Of a DNA stretch of 64,000 nucleotides, positions 1 through 8,061 are shown piece by piece; within the stretch, counting starts at the first letter, position 1, and each line of letters opens with the position of its first letter. The position numbers and the translations under genes are program-made. Below the pieces are notes generated by a model, which was not told the origin of the DNA, did not search any database, and saw nothing but the letters and a program-made list of their open reading frames with translations. The stretch is from NCBI RefSeq assembly GCF_014596525.1, contig NZ_MSJP01000026.1:1-64000 (forward strand), given 5' to 3'. This DNA is from Streptomyces sp. CBMA291. GTDB lineage: Bacteria; Actinomycetota; Actinomycetes; Streptomycetales; Streptomycetaceae.

Positions 1-1
1 G

Positions 2-142
2 GTCGTCGAACGCACCAACGCCTGGATCCACGGCTTCCGGCGCCTACGGATCCGCTGGGACATCCGCGACGACATCCACGAAGCCTTCCTGAAACTCGCC
101 TGCTGCGTGATCACCTACAGACGAGTCCAGGCATTGTGTTAG
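2..142 (+). mobile_element. IS5-family transposase, C-terminal end (cut by window edge)
   Basis: The frame is open from the left edge to a TAG at 140-142 and encodes 46 residues. They begin VVERTNAWIHGFRRLRIRWD and end in a conserved-looking LACCVITYRRVQ tail, as in the last part of the IS5/IS1182-like DDE transposases common in Streptomyces. The ERTNAW segment holds the catalytic Glu and the conserved residues after it. The gene continues left of the window. The stop codon lies directly against the broken 5' end of the integrase that follows, so this is probably the right end of an insertion sequence. The terminal inverted repeat cannot be defined without the left end. Confidence 0.75.
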
Positions 143-1157
143 CTCCTCTAAGCCGTCCACGGCGGAAAGTGCCGCACGGGCGTTCCGTAACCACATTGAC
201 CCTGTGTTGGGGCACCGGACGGTGGTGAGTCTCAAGCGGACTGACATACAGGCGTGGGTGAGCAACCGTTCCGGGGTGCTGGCGCCCAACAGTCTGCGGA
301 ACGCGTACGGGTATCTGCGGGCGGCGCTGCAAAGCGCGGTGCTGGACGGTCTCATAGCCAAAGACCCCTGCCAGGGTGTGAAGCTGCCGACCGCGCGGCG
401 GGAGGAGATACATCCGCTGCACCCCGAAGTAGTCCAGGCGCTCGTGAACGGGGCTCCGGAGCGGTACCGGGTCTCTCTGTTGGTCGCCGCTGCTACGGGG
501 CTGCGACAGGGCGAACTGTGGGGTCTGGAGCTGGAGTCGGTGGACTTCGCCAAGGACAAGGGTGCGATCCGGGTGCGTCAGCAGCTCGTGACGCCGGACA
601 AGGGCGAGTCGTACATCAGCACCCCGAAGAGCCATCACTCGATCCGGACAGTGCCGGTCGCCCCGCTCGCTCTCGACGCGATCCGGGCGCACCTGGAACT
701 GTTCCCGCTGTCCCCTGTGGTCATCGATGACCGGACCGACCCCCGGAAGACAGTCGAGCGCAAAGCGAATCTGATCTTCCTGAACGGGGACAACCGTCCG
801 ATCCGGCGGGGCCAGTGGTCCCACCTGTGGAAGGACACCGTGAATCGGGCGAACAAGCTACTCAGGGCGTCCGGGTCTGAGCTGGAGGTGCCCAAGGGCA
901 CAACCATGCACGATCTTCGGCACTTCTACGCGTCGCTGCTCATCCACAACGGTGAGTCGATCAAGGTCGTGCAGCGGAACCTGGGGCACGCCAAGCCGTC
1001 GATCACGCTCGACGTGTACACGCACCTGTGGGACGCAGTCGAGGACACCACCCGAGACGCTGTGACGCAGGGACTCGCGCTCTTGCAGAGTGCCCCGGTT
1101 GTGCCCTCTGAGCCGAAGCAACTACTTGAGAAGCCGGGAAAGCCTTCTGTCAGCTAG
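141..1157 (+). pseudogene. Tyrosine-type site-specific integrase, 5'-truncated
   Basis: This is a phage/ICE-type tyrosine recombinase. The catalytic domain is complete: numbered from the first in-frame GTG (204), R101 (ATGLRQGE), H236 and R239 (HDLRH), H262 (LGH) and nucleophile Y272 (DVYTHL). Recognisable core-binding sequence (TAESAARAFRNHI, PVLGHR) extends upstream of that GTG in the same frame and runs into the transposase stop at 142. The N-terminal arm-binding and SAM-like region is therefore missing, most simply because an IS inserted there. A 317-residue product from GTG 204 is possible but would lack DNA-arm binding. The last 36 bp overlap the 3' end of fpg on the other strand, as expected when an integrase lies beside its attachment site. 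Confidence 0.8.
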
Positions 1158-1175
1158 CGGCTTGCCGCCGGTCTG
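1122..1175. other. Candidate integration (att) site at the 3' end of fpg
   Basis: The integrase stop (1155-1157) lies inside the terminal codons of fpg, and these codons are unusually AT-rich and use rare triplets compared with the rest of fpg. Tyrosine integrases often recombine in conserved gene 3' ends and restore the reading frame with element-derived sequence. I infer that the crossover lies within the last 15-18 codons of fpg. The exact core cannot be set without the other attachment half. Confidence 0.4.
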
Positions 1176-1994
1176 GCAGGTGGGGCAGTACTGGAGGGAG
1201 GAGTCGCTGAAGGAGACCTCGCGGATGGTGTCCCCGCAGACCGGGCAGGCTTCGCCGGTGCGGCCGTGGACCCGCAGCCCGCTCTTCTTCTCGGCCTTGA
1301 GCCTGCCCGCGGCGACGCCCCGGGAGCGTTCGACGGCGTCCTTGAGAGTGGTCCGCAGCGCGGTGTAGAGGGTGGCCGTCTCCTCGGCGGTGAGGTTGCG
1401 CACGGGTTTGAAGGGGGACAGTCGCGCGGCGTGGAGGATCTCGTCGCTGTAGGCGTTGCCGATGCCCGCGATGAGGCTCTGGTCGCGCAGCGCGCCCTTG
1501 ATCAGGCGCCGTTCCCCGGCGAGGAGGGCGGCGAACTCCTCGGGCCCGAAGTCCTCGGCGAGCGGGTCGGGGCCGAGACGGGCCACGCCGGGGACTTCGC
1601 CGGGGTCGTGGACCACGTGGACGGCGAGGCGTTTGGCCGTGCCCGCCTCGGTGAGGTCGAAGCCGTCGCCGCCGGTGAGCGCGATACGCAGGGCGAGGGG
1701 GCCCTTGCCGGGTTTCGGGGGTCCCGAGGGCAGCGGGTCGTGCCAGCGGAGCCAGCCCGCGCGGGCGAGGTGGACCAGGAGGTGCAGTTCGCCGGCCGGT
1801 CCCCTGGTGGTGAGGTCGAGGAACTTCCCGTGCCGGCCCACCCCGGTGACCTCGGCGCCTTCGAGGGCGCCGGGCGGCGGGTCGTAGGTCTTGAGGACGC
1901 TGACGGCGACGGGCAGCACCCGGGCGATCTCCTTGCCCACGAGATGGGTGTCGAGGAAGGCGCGGAGCGCTTCCACCTCGGGGAGTTCGGGCAT
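1122..1994 (-). CDS. fpg: Formamidopyrimidine-DNA glycosylase (Fpg/Nei family)
   Basis: This is a base-excision repair bifunctional glycosylase/AP lyase for oxidised purines and pyrimidines. The start at 1994 gives the invariant N-terminus PELPEVE after Met removal: Pro1 is the Schiff-base nucleophile and Glu2 is catalytic. A helix-two-turn-helix region (DQSLIAGIGNAYSDEIL) and a C-terminal zinc finger follow; the finger has CPVC near residue 251 and CPTC near 271. The length is 290 residues, usual for the family. The last codons after GGKP (CTA GCT GAC AGA AGG CTT TCC, stop TAG) use codons that are rare in the rest of the gene, as if an inserted element supplied the 3' end. Fpg versus Nei substrate preference cannot be decided from sequence. 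Confidence 0.9.
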   Translation of the reverse strand: MPELPEVEALRAFLDTHLVGKEIARVLPVAVSVLKTYDPPPGALEGAEVTGVGRHGKFLDLTTRGPAGELHLLVHLARAGWLRWHDPLPSGPPKPGKGPLALRIALTGGDGFDLTEAGTAKRLAVHVVHDPGEVPGVARLGPDPLAEDFGPEEFAALLAGERRLIKGALRDQSLIAGIGNAYSDEILHAARLSPFKPVRNLTAEETATLYTALRTTLKDAVERSRGVAAGRLKAEKKSGLRVHGRTGEACPVCGDTIREVSFSDSSLQYCPTCQTGGKPLADRRLSRLLK

Positions 1995-2107
1995 GCCTCC
2001 ACCCTGCCGTACGGGGGACGGGGGCGCGCGGTGGGAACCCTGGAGAGGGCACGGGAGGCGGGACGGTGGGGGCCGCCGCAGGGATGACCTCATGAGGTCG
2101 GAGGGTT

Positions 2108-2164
2108 CGGCGGCTCGGCCGCTCGGCGGCTCGGCGGCTCGGCGGCTCGGCGGCTCGGCGGCTC
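2108..2164. repeat. Short tandem repeat (CGGCGGCTC, 9-bp unit)
   Basis: About six copies of a 9-bp unit CGGCGGCTC, the second one variant, end exactly at the stop codon of the SpoIIE-type phosphatase gene. The last unit supplies part of the TGA context. No clear hairpin is seen. It could be slippage-prone, but it lies outside the protein's conserved domains. Confidence 0.7.
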
Positions 2165-4256
2165 AGTCCTCCAACTCGAACTCGCACCACACGCACTTGC
2201 CGCCGCCCCGGGGCTCCACGCCCCACACGTCGGAGATGCCGTCGACGAGCAGCAGCCCTCGGCCGGAGACTCCGGAGTCCCCCGCCTCCCTGCGGCGGGG
2301 CAGGGCGCTGGAGCGGTCCTCCACCTCCACTCTGAGCCGTCGTCCGGGCGGCCCGCTCAGGACCCGCAGGGTCAGGATCGCCCCGCCTTCGGTGTGCATC
2401 AGGGCGTTGGTCATCAGTTCGTCGGCGGCCAGTTCGATCTCGTCGGCGCGTTCCTCGGCGCCCCAGGCGCGGACGGCGGCCCTGATCATGTGCCGGGCGG
2501 CGCGGAGTGCCTCGGGGTCGTTCTGTGCCACGTGCTGCCGGAACCGGCCGGCTCCATGGGCTCCGGGGGCTCCCTCGCGGCGCAGCAGGAGGATGGCGAC
2601 GTCGTCCTCGCCGCCCCGGTCGGCGACCACGTCGCAGAGGTGGTCGGCGAGTTCCTGGAGGTCGGCGGGGCCGCGCCGGACCAGGGCGGAGAGCCACTGG
2701 AGTCCTTCGTCGAGGTCGGCGCCCGGTTTCTCCACGAGACCGTCGGTGTAGAGCATCAGGGTCTGTCCGGGGTCCAGCTCCAGGGTGGTCACGGGGTACT
2801 CGGCGCGGCCGAACTCGGCGGAGAGGCCGAGCGGAAGGCCGCCCTCGACCTGAACCCTTCGGCAGCGTCCGTCGGGTTCCCTGACGAGCGGGTCGACGTG
2901 TCCGGCTCTGACCATCTGGACGACTCCGGTGCCCAGGTCGGCCTCGGCGTAGGTGCAGGTGGCGAAGCGTTCGGTGTCGAGTTCGTGGAGGAAGACGGAG
3001 GCGCGGGTCATCACCGTGGCCGGGGGGTGTCCTTCGGCGGCGTAGGCGCGGAGCACGATCCGCAGCTGTCCCATGAGGGCCGCCGCGTGCGTGTCGTGGC
3101 CCTGGACGTCACCGATGACGGCGCCGACCCGTCCGCCGGGCAGCGGGACGAGGTCGTACCAGTCGCCGCCGACGTCCCGGCCGAGGCGGGCGGAGCGGTA
3201 GCGGACGGCGGTCTGCGCCCCGGGGACCTCGGGGATGCGGCGCGGCAGCATCGCCTGCTGGAGGCCTTCGGCCAGGTCGTGTTCCTGCTCGTAGAGCATG
3301 GCCCGCTGGAGGCTCTGGGCGATGCTGCTGCCGAGGGCGACGAGCAGGGTCCGCTCGTCCTCGCTGAAGCCGGTGCGGTCGCGGTAGAGCAGTCCGAGCG
3401 CGCCGATGGGCTTGGCCTGGGCGATGAGCGGGAGGTAGGCGGCGGCGGTGATGCCGAGGTCGCCGATGTGCGGCCAGAGGACGGGGAAGGAGTCGGCGAA
3501 GTCCCGGGGCGAGTCGATGAATCGGGGGCGCAGGGTGCGGATCACCTCGCTCATCGGGTACGGCTCGTCCACCCGGGTGAAGCGGGTGCCGGGTACGAAG
3601 GCTCCTTCGGGACCTTCGGCGACCAGGCGGATGCGTCCGGCGTCGAGGAGGCCCATGACGAGGCTGGCGGCGCCGAAGTGTTCGAGGGCGTGGGAGTCGT
3701 TGAGCAGGTCGATGACGTCGCGTACGGTCCGCGCGTAGGCGAGGGCGGCCGTGGTGCCCTCGACGACCCCGGCGCGTCGGCGGCGGCCCTCGTCGAGTCC
3801 GAGCCGGGCGGCGGACTCGGTGAGTTCGTGGGTGGCGTCGCGGACGACTCCGATGATGCGCACCGGGCGGCCGGTGTCGTCGCGGCGGACCAGGCCCTGG
3901 GTGTGGGTCCACTGCTGGCCGCCGTCGCGGCGGCGGATGCGGAAGTAGGCGCCGTACTGCTCGCTGCCTTCCTTGAGCGCCTGGGCGACCAGGGTGTCGA
4001 GGCGGCGGGCCTCGTCGGGCTGGACGCGGGGGCCGAGGGACTCGGGGCGCCCGTCGTACTCCGTACGGTCGAGGTCGAAGACGTCGAGTGCGGCGTCGTC
4101 CATGTCCATCGTCCCGGCGACGAGGTCCCAGTCGAAGCCGCCCATCCGGAAGGCGGAGCCGTAGGCGGCCAGGAGTCCGGCCGTACCGGCCGGGGGTTCG
4201 CCGCGCGCGTCCCCGGCCCGCTCGGCGGGCTCCTCGCCGCCGCTGCCCACGTTCAT
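2163..4256 (-). CDS. PAS/GAF-domain SpoIIE-family protein phosphatase with HATPase domain
   Basis: This 697-residue cytoplasmic signalling protein probably dephosphorylates an anti-anti-sigma factor (STAS domain) in a partner-switching pathway. Domains in order: PAS/PAC at about 30-145 (GGFDWDLV to RIIGVVRDAT), GAF at about 165-320, PP2C/SpoIIE at about 335-555 with metal-binding motifs GGDWYDLV, GDVQGHD and GGEDDVA, and an RsbW-like ATPase at about 570-690 with N-box ELAADELMTNALMH and glycine box GRGLLLVDG. Having both phosphatase and kinase-like modules in one protein is common in Streptomyces. No membrane segment is present. The cognate STAS protein and sigma factor are not in the neighbourhood, so the target is unknown. 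Confidence 0.9.
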   Translation of the reverse strand: MNVGSGGEEPAERAGDARGEPPAGTAGLLAAYGSAFRMGGFDWDLVAGTMDMDDAALDVFDLDRTEYDGRPESLGPRVQPDEARRLDTLVAQALKEGSEQYGAYFRIRRRDGGQQWTHTQGLVRRDDTGRPVRIIGVVRDATHELTESAARLGLDEGRRRRAGVVEGTTAALAYARTVRDVIDLLNDSHALEHFGAASLVMGLLDAGRIRLVAEGPEGAFVPGTRFTRVDEPYPMSEVIRTLRPRFIDSPRDFADSFPVLWPHIGDLGITAAAYLPLIAQAKPIGALGLLYRDRTGFSEDERTLLVALGSSIAQSLQRAMLYEQEHDLAEGLQQAMLPRRIPEVPGAQTAVRYRSARLGRDVGGDWYDLVPLPGGRVGAVIGDVQGHDTHAAALMGQLRIVLRAYAAEGHPPATVMTRASVFLHELDTERFATCTYAEADLGTGVVQMVRAGHVDPLVREPDGRCRRVQVEGGLPLGLSAEFGRAEYPVTTLELDPGQTLMLYTDGLVEKPGADLDEGLQWLSALVRRGPADLQELADHLCDVVADRGGEDDVAILLLRREGAPGAHGAGRFRQHVAQNDPEALRAARHMIRAAVRAWGAEERADEIELAADELMTNALMHTEGGAILTLRVLSGPPGRRLRVEVEDRSSALPRRREAGDSGVSGRGLLLVDGISDVWGVEPRGGGKCVWCEFELED

Positions 4257-4305
4257 GGGGCCACGCTAGGCGCAGCCGGGCCAGGCCGCACCACGAAGAT
4301 CCGTT

Positions 4306-5583
4306 TCACCCCGGGAAGTTCTCGGGCCCGTCCGGCACGGTGGCGGCCGGGAGGAGTTCGGTGGGCAGCTCGCCGTCGGGCCCGGTGGGCGGCTCGGCGT
4401 AGGGGTCGGGGACGGGCGGCACGTAGGGGTCGGCGAGTGCGTCGGGATGGGTGTCGGGGTACGCGTCGGGGTGCGTGTCGGGGTGCGGTTCCCCTTCGAT
4501 TGCGTCGGGGGCGTCGGGAAGTACGGGGAAGGGGTACGGCTCCGGGGCCGCCGGGACCGGACCGGTGTCGCCGCCGTTCCCCGAGGAGTCGGGACCGACC
4601 AGGGGCGGGTTCTCCGGGGCGGGCGCCGCGGAGACGGGCCCGTCGGGGACAGGCCCGTCGGGGGCGGGCGGCACGGGGACGGGGCCGGCGTCCGGGGTGC
4701 CGCTGCCGGGCGGGGCCTGGCCTTCCGTGCCGGCGAGGGCGCAGGCGTCCGGGTCGCAGGCAGGTGGCACGTCGGGGTTGCGGTCGTCGCCGCCGTCGCT
4801 GCCCGCGCGGCGTTCGATCCAGCTGCGGTCGGTGGCGTTGACGAGGAGCAGGCTGGCGACGACGGCGGTGGTCGGCCGGATGGTGATCACGTGGTCGGGG
4901 TCGAAGCCGTCCCAGGGTTCGCCCCGGTGGATCCCGGAGGGGGTGGCGGCGGGGGCGCGCAGCGGGTTGCCCCCGGCGCAGCGCACGCGGGGCGCGCCGT
5001 ACTGGTCGACGAGGACGGCCGTCCCGGTCTGGAGGACGGCCTGGAAGGGCCGGGCGCGGCCCTCGCGGTAGCCGTGGCTGGTGACCTTGACGTCGGCGCG
5101 CAGCACCACCGGGGTGAGTCCGCCCAGCCAGTCGGCCATGTTGTTCTCGGGGATGCCCGCCGCTTCGGCGAAGGCGCGTTTCTTGCCCTGGTCGGCGGTG
5201 AGGAGGGCGGTCTGCCGTTCGACGTCGCAGCTGCCGACGGACCGGGTGCCGCCGTAGAGGCCGGGGGTGGAACCGGTGACCTCCCTGACCTGTTCGGCGC
5301 CGTCGCGGTCGGGCGGCGGGGGGCGGACGGCGTTGCGGACGGTGGAGGCGGTGAAGGGGTCGGGGCCCTGGGCACCCAGGGGCTGGAGGAAGACGTCGGG
5401 GGTCCCGGCGGCGGCCGGTTCGACCCCGCCGCGCGCGCCTTCCCAGGCGGCGGAGCACCCCCCGAGGAGCAGGACCGAGGCGAGCGCGGCGACGGCACCG
5501 AGGGGGGTACGGATACGAGGAGGTTCCGTGGGGGGCGGGGAGGCGGTGGGGTTCCGCGACTCCCCGCGGTGGGCTGAGCGCAC
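4306..5583 (-). CDS. Putative lipoprotein with proline-rich C-terminus (DUF6777-like)
   Basis: This is a 425-residue secreted or membrane-anchored protein. The start is GTG 5583, chosen because GGAG lies eight bases upstream; ATG 5643 is an in-frame alternative. After a basic N-terminus comes a hydrophobic stretch, GAVAALASVLLL, and the lipobox LGGC, which predicts lipid attachment to Cys. The folded part (PDVFLQPLGAQGPDPFT through SLLLVNATDRSWIERR) resembles a Streptomyces family of unknown function. The C-terminal third is acidic, Pro-rich and repetitive, with repeated HPDAYPDTHPDA-like units, and looks like a cell-wall spanning tail. The biochemical role is unknown. The gene stands alone, downstream of no obvious partner. 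Confidence 0.7.
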   Translation of the reverse strand: MRSAHRGESRNPTASPPPTEPPRIRTPLGAVAALASVLLLGGCSAAWEGARGGVEPAAAGTPDVFLQPLGAQGPDPFTASTVRNAVRPPPPDRDGAEQVREVTGSTPGLYGGTRSVGSCDVERQTALLTADQGKKRAFAEAAGIPENNMADWLGGLTPVVLRADVKVTSHGYREGRARPFQAVLQTGTAVLVDQYGAPRVRCAGGNPLRAPAATPSGIHRGEPWDGFDPDHVITIRPTTAVVASLLLVNATDRSWIERRAGSDGGDDRNPDVPPACDPDACALAGTEGQAPPGSGTPDAGPVPVPPAPDGPVPDGPVSAAPAPENPPLVGPDSSGNGGDTGPVPAAPEPYPFPVLPDAPDAIEGEPHPDTHPDAYPDTHPDALADPYVPPVPDPYAEPPTGPDGELPTELLPAATVPDGPENFPG

Positions 5584-5786
5584 CTGTCTGTCTCCGCTTT
5601 CTCTCCCCGGGTTCCGGCGCCCGGGTTCCGGCCAGTGCCTCATGTCTGTCGCAGGGCGCGGGGCCCCGCAAGCGGAGGGCGGCCGACCGGGTGGGCGCGA
5701 TCCGGTGGGGGTACGACTGGGCGGACGCAACCGGGCGGGCTCGGGCCGGGTGGGCTCGACCGGGTGGGCTCGACCGCCCCGCCTAC

Positions 5787-5815
5787 TTGAACGCGTTCAA
5801 GGAACCCCTTACGCT
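5787..5815 (+). promoter_or_regulatory. Promoter with first operator copy (TTGAACGCGTTCAA)
   Basis: The -35 hexamer TTGAAC (5787-5792) and -10 TACGCT (5810-5815) are 17 bp apart. The -35 is the left half of the perfect 14-bp palindrome TTGAACGCGTTCAA (5787-5800), so a bound repressor would block polymerase. The palindrome has a central CG with AACGCGTT, as in many LacI-type operators; TetR-type is the alternative. Confidence 0.6.
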
Positions 5816-5826
5816 CTCCTTGCCAG

Positions 5827-5840
5827 TTGAACGCGTTCAA
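5827..5840. promoter_or_regulatory. Second operator copy (TTGAACGCGTTCAA)
   Basis: This is an exact second copy of the 14-bp palindrome, 40 bp from the first (centre to centre). It lies just after the predicted transcription start (about 5822). Two identical sites flanking a promoter are strong evidence for specific repression of the rightward transcript. The regulator gene is not recognisable nearby. Confidence 0.6.
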
Positions 5841-5905
5841 GCAAGGGATGGGTGCCGCACCGCCGGCCGCTCTCCCTCGGCCCGCACCCGAACGGAGCTT
5901 CCGGC

Positions 5906-6085
5906 ATGACCCGTCTCCTCACCGGTCTGTCCCGGCCCGCCGCGCACCGGCCCGCCGCCGTCACCGACCGGCCGTCACCCTCCTCCGTCTGGTACGCCCG
6001 GCTCGCCGGGCCTCTGCCCCCGCCGTTCCGGCGCGTGTACGCGTACCGGCTCGGCCGCGTGCTGCGCCGTCTCGTCGGAAGCTGA
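5906..6085 (+). CDS. Small hypothetical protein (59 aa)
   Basis: ATG 5906 is preceded by GGAG with eight bases of spacing and follows the double-operator promoter by about 85 bases. The 59-residue product is basic (MTRLLTGLSRPAAHRPAAV at the start, RVYAYRLGRVLRRLVGS at the end) with no signal peptide or known domain. I do not recognise it. The lipase maturation factor homologue starts 22 bp downstream on the same strand, so both may lie on one repressible transcript. It could instead be a leader ORF with no function of its own. Confidence 0.5.
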   Translation: MTRLLTGLSRPAAHRPAAVTDRPSPSSVWYARLAGPLPPPFRRVYAYRLGRVLRRLVGS

Positions 6086-6107
6086 TCCCCGGCCGATACT
6101 GGAAGCG

Positions 6108-7553
6108 ATGGAGTGGTTCACGGCGCCCGATCTCTGGCTGGGCCGGATCGTCTTCCAGCGTGGCCTGGCCGGGCTGTACTGCGTGGCGTTCCTGTCGGCG
6201 GCCCTCCAGTTCCGGGCGCTGATCGGGGAGCGCGGCATGCTGCCCGTACCGGAGTACGTGCGCCGGACCCGGGCGCGTGACGCGCCCTCGCTCTTTCGGT
6301 GGCGCTACTCCGACCGGCTCTTCGCCACCGTCTCCTGGTCGGGCGCGGGGCTGGCCCTCGCCTTGGTCGCGGGCGCCGGGGACGCGGTGCCGCTGCCGGT
6401 GTCGATGCTGCTCTGGCTGGTGCTCTGGGGGCTGTATCTGTCGATCGTGAACGTGGGCCAGACCTGGTACTCGTTCGGCTGGGAATCGCTGCTCCTGGAG
6501 ACCGGTTTCCTGGCGGTCTTCCTCGGCAACGACGACATCGGTCCGCCCGTCCTCGTCCTGATGCTGCTGCGCTGGCTGCTCTTCCGGGTCGAGTTCGGCG
6601 CCGGGCTCATCAAGATCCGCGGCGACCGCTGCTGGCGGAATCTGACCTGTCTCTGCCATCACCACGAGACCCAGCCGATGCCCGGCCCGCTGAGCTGGTT
6701 CTTCCACCACCTCCCGCGCCCGCTGCACCGGGTGGAGGCGGCGGCCAACCACGTCGTGCAGCTGGGCGTGCCGTTCCTGCTCTTCACTCCGCAGCCGGTC
6801 GCCACGATCGCCGCCGGGCTGATGATCGCGACCCAGCTGTGGCTGGTCCTCTCGGGCAATTTCGCCTGGCTGAACTGGCTCACGGTGGTGCTCGCCCTGT
6901 CGGTGGTGGACGCCTCCGCGCTCACCGGCCCGCACCCGCGCCCCGGTCCGCCGCTCTGGTACGTGGCCCTGGTCGTCGCCCTGACCGCGTTCGTCCTGGT
7001 ACGGAGCTACCGCCCGGTGCGCAATCTGCTCTCCCGGCACCAGGCGATGAACCGCTCGTACGACGCGTATCACCTGGTCAACACGTACGGGGCATTCGGC
7101 ACGGTCGGCCGGGTCCGGGAGGAGATCGTCGTGGAGGGCACCGACGACCCGACCCCGCACGAGGGCACGGTGTGGCGGGAGTACGGCTTCAAGGGCAAGC
7201 CGGGCGACCCGTATCGGATGCCGCGCCAGTTCGCCCCGTACCATCTGCGGCTCGACTGGCTGATGTGGTTCGCGGCGCTCAGCCCGGGGTACGCCCGCGC
7301 GTGGTTCGGTCCGTTCGTGGAGCGGCTGCTCGACGGCGACCGGGACACCCTGCGGCTGCTGGCCCGCAACCCGTTCCCCGAGCGGCCCCCGGTCTTCGTC
7401 CGGGCCGTGCTCTACCGGTACCGCTTCACGACCTGGCGCGAGCTGCGTGCGACCGGGGCGTGGTGGCATCGGACGCCGGTGCGGGAGTATCTGCCGCCGA
7501 CCCGGCTGCGCGCCGGTGCCCCCGGCCGCGGACGGCCGGGGGCACCGGGATGA
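6108..7553 (+). CDS. Lipase maturation factor family protein (LMF1-like)
   Basis: This is a 481-residue polytopic membrane protein. The first two thirds contain several hydrophobic helices, such as GAGLALALVAGAG, VSMLLWLVLWGLYL and PVLVLMLLRWLLF. The third contains the family-typical charged segment EFGAGLIKIRGDRCWRNLTCL, then a soluble C-terminal region with WREYGFKGKPGD and RLDWLMWFAAL. In vertebrates LMF1 assists folding of dimeric lipases in the ER; the bacterial homologues have no proven role. Start ATG 6108 begins EWFTAPDLWLGRIVFQRG, a usual start for the family. Position after the small ORF suggests co-transcription from the 5.8-kb promoter. Confidence 0.88.
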   Translation: MEWFTAPDLWLGRIVFQRGLAGLYCVAFLSAALQFRALIGERGMLPVPEYVRRTRARDAPSLFRWRYSDRLFATVSWSGAGLALALVAGAGDAVPLPVSMLLWLVLWGLYLSIVNVGQTWYSFGWESLLLETGFLAVFLGNDDIGPPVLVLMLLRWLLFRVEFGAGLIKIRGDRCWRNLTCLCHHHETQPMPGPLSWFFHHLPRPLHRVEAAANHVVQLGVPFLLFTPQPVATIAAGLMIATQLWLVLSGNFAWLNWLTVVLALSVVDASALTGPHPRPGPPLWYVALVVALTAFVLVRSYRPVRNLLSRHQAMNRSYDAYHLVNTYGAFGTVGRVREEIVVEGTDDPTPHEGTVWREYGFKGKPGDPYRMPRQFAPYHLRLDWLMWFAALSPGYARAWFGPFVERLLDGDRDTLRLLARNPFPERPPVFVRAVLYRYRFTTWRELRATGAWWHRTPVREYLPPTRLRAGAPGRGRPGAPG

Positions 7554-7564
7554 GACGAGAGGGG

Positions 7565-7735
7565 TCAGTCGATGCCGGGCAGGATGTGGGGCTCCGCGAG
7601 GTCGTCCTCGTAGCCCGCGAGCCGGATCGGGGCCGAGCGGGCCCATACTTCCAGGTTCCCCAGCTCGCCGCTCCGCCGTGGCCGGTCGCTCGTCTGGGCC
7701 GGTCGTGGTTCCTGCTTGGTCAGTTCGGGTGTCAC
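7565..7735 (-). CDS. Small acidic-tailed peptide (56 aa), unknown function
   Basis: GTG 7735 has a strong ribosome-binding site (AAGGAG, then seven bases) and the frame ends at TGA 7565-7567. The product begins VTPELTKQEPRPAQTSDRP, has a middle LGNLEVWARSAPIRLAGYED, and ends EPHILPGID. The first half is hydrophilic and disordered-looking; the second half is amphipathic with a GYEDD turn. That layout resembles a RiPP precursor (leader plus core) or a short docking peptide, but no maturation enzyme is recognisable beside it. I do not recognise the family with certainty. It is convergent with the LMF1-like gene, 11 bp away. Confidence 0.6.
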   Translation of the reverse strand: MTPELTKQEPRPAQTSDRPRRSGELGNLEVWARSAPIRLAGYEDDLAEPHILPGID

Positions 7736-8061
7736 CGCGCACTCCTTCGTGTCGCGCTACCTATGGGACATGTTCCGGTCGGTCGCGGTGGCGCCGCTCG
7801 TCGGGCGGGACCGCGGCCTTGGTGGCAGACCTGTCCCGGGAAGGCCGTGAGGACGGTGTGTCTCCTCGGTGGCCGACCGTGGACATCAGAGTAACCAAAT
7901 GAGCATGGCAGCGCTCTACCGGGCCCCGAAGTGTGACGCGTTCGGGTGAAGGAAACGGAAAGAACGCCCCCTCATGGCCGAGGGGACGCTCTTCCGGGTG
8001 CCGATCGTGACCGTGCGATGGCCGGGGCGGCGGCCGTGGCCGCGAGGTCGGAACGGTGGGG
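7736..8061. other. 326-bp intergenic region upstream of the 56-aa peptide gene
   Basis: The region holds the 3' flank of the SDR gene and the promoter side of the peptide gene. A near-perfect inverted repeat GGGACATGTTCC at 7765-7776 lies 30-40 bp before the peptide start and could be an operator. No other gene with a ribosome-binding site was found. Confidence 0.4.

Larger units (their letters stand above)
5584..5905. other. Divergent intergenic region with paired operators
   Basis: This 322-bp region lies between the lipoprotein gene (leftward) and a small ORF (rightward). The left two thirds are GC-rich with a CGGGTGGGCTCGACC direct repeat near 5746-5775. The right third holds two identical palindromes and a good promoter, listed separately. 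Confidence 0.6.

Noticed and set aside
1995..2162. A gene in the repetitive GGCTCGGCGG stretch between fpg and the phosphatase
   Set aside because: Only repeat-driven open frames, no ribosome-binding site.
5787..5840. LexA (SOS) boxes at the TTGAACGCGTTCAA palindromes
   Set aside because: The Gram-positive LexA box needs GAAC and GTTC separated by four bases; here they are separated by two.
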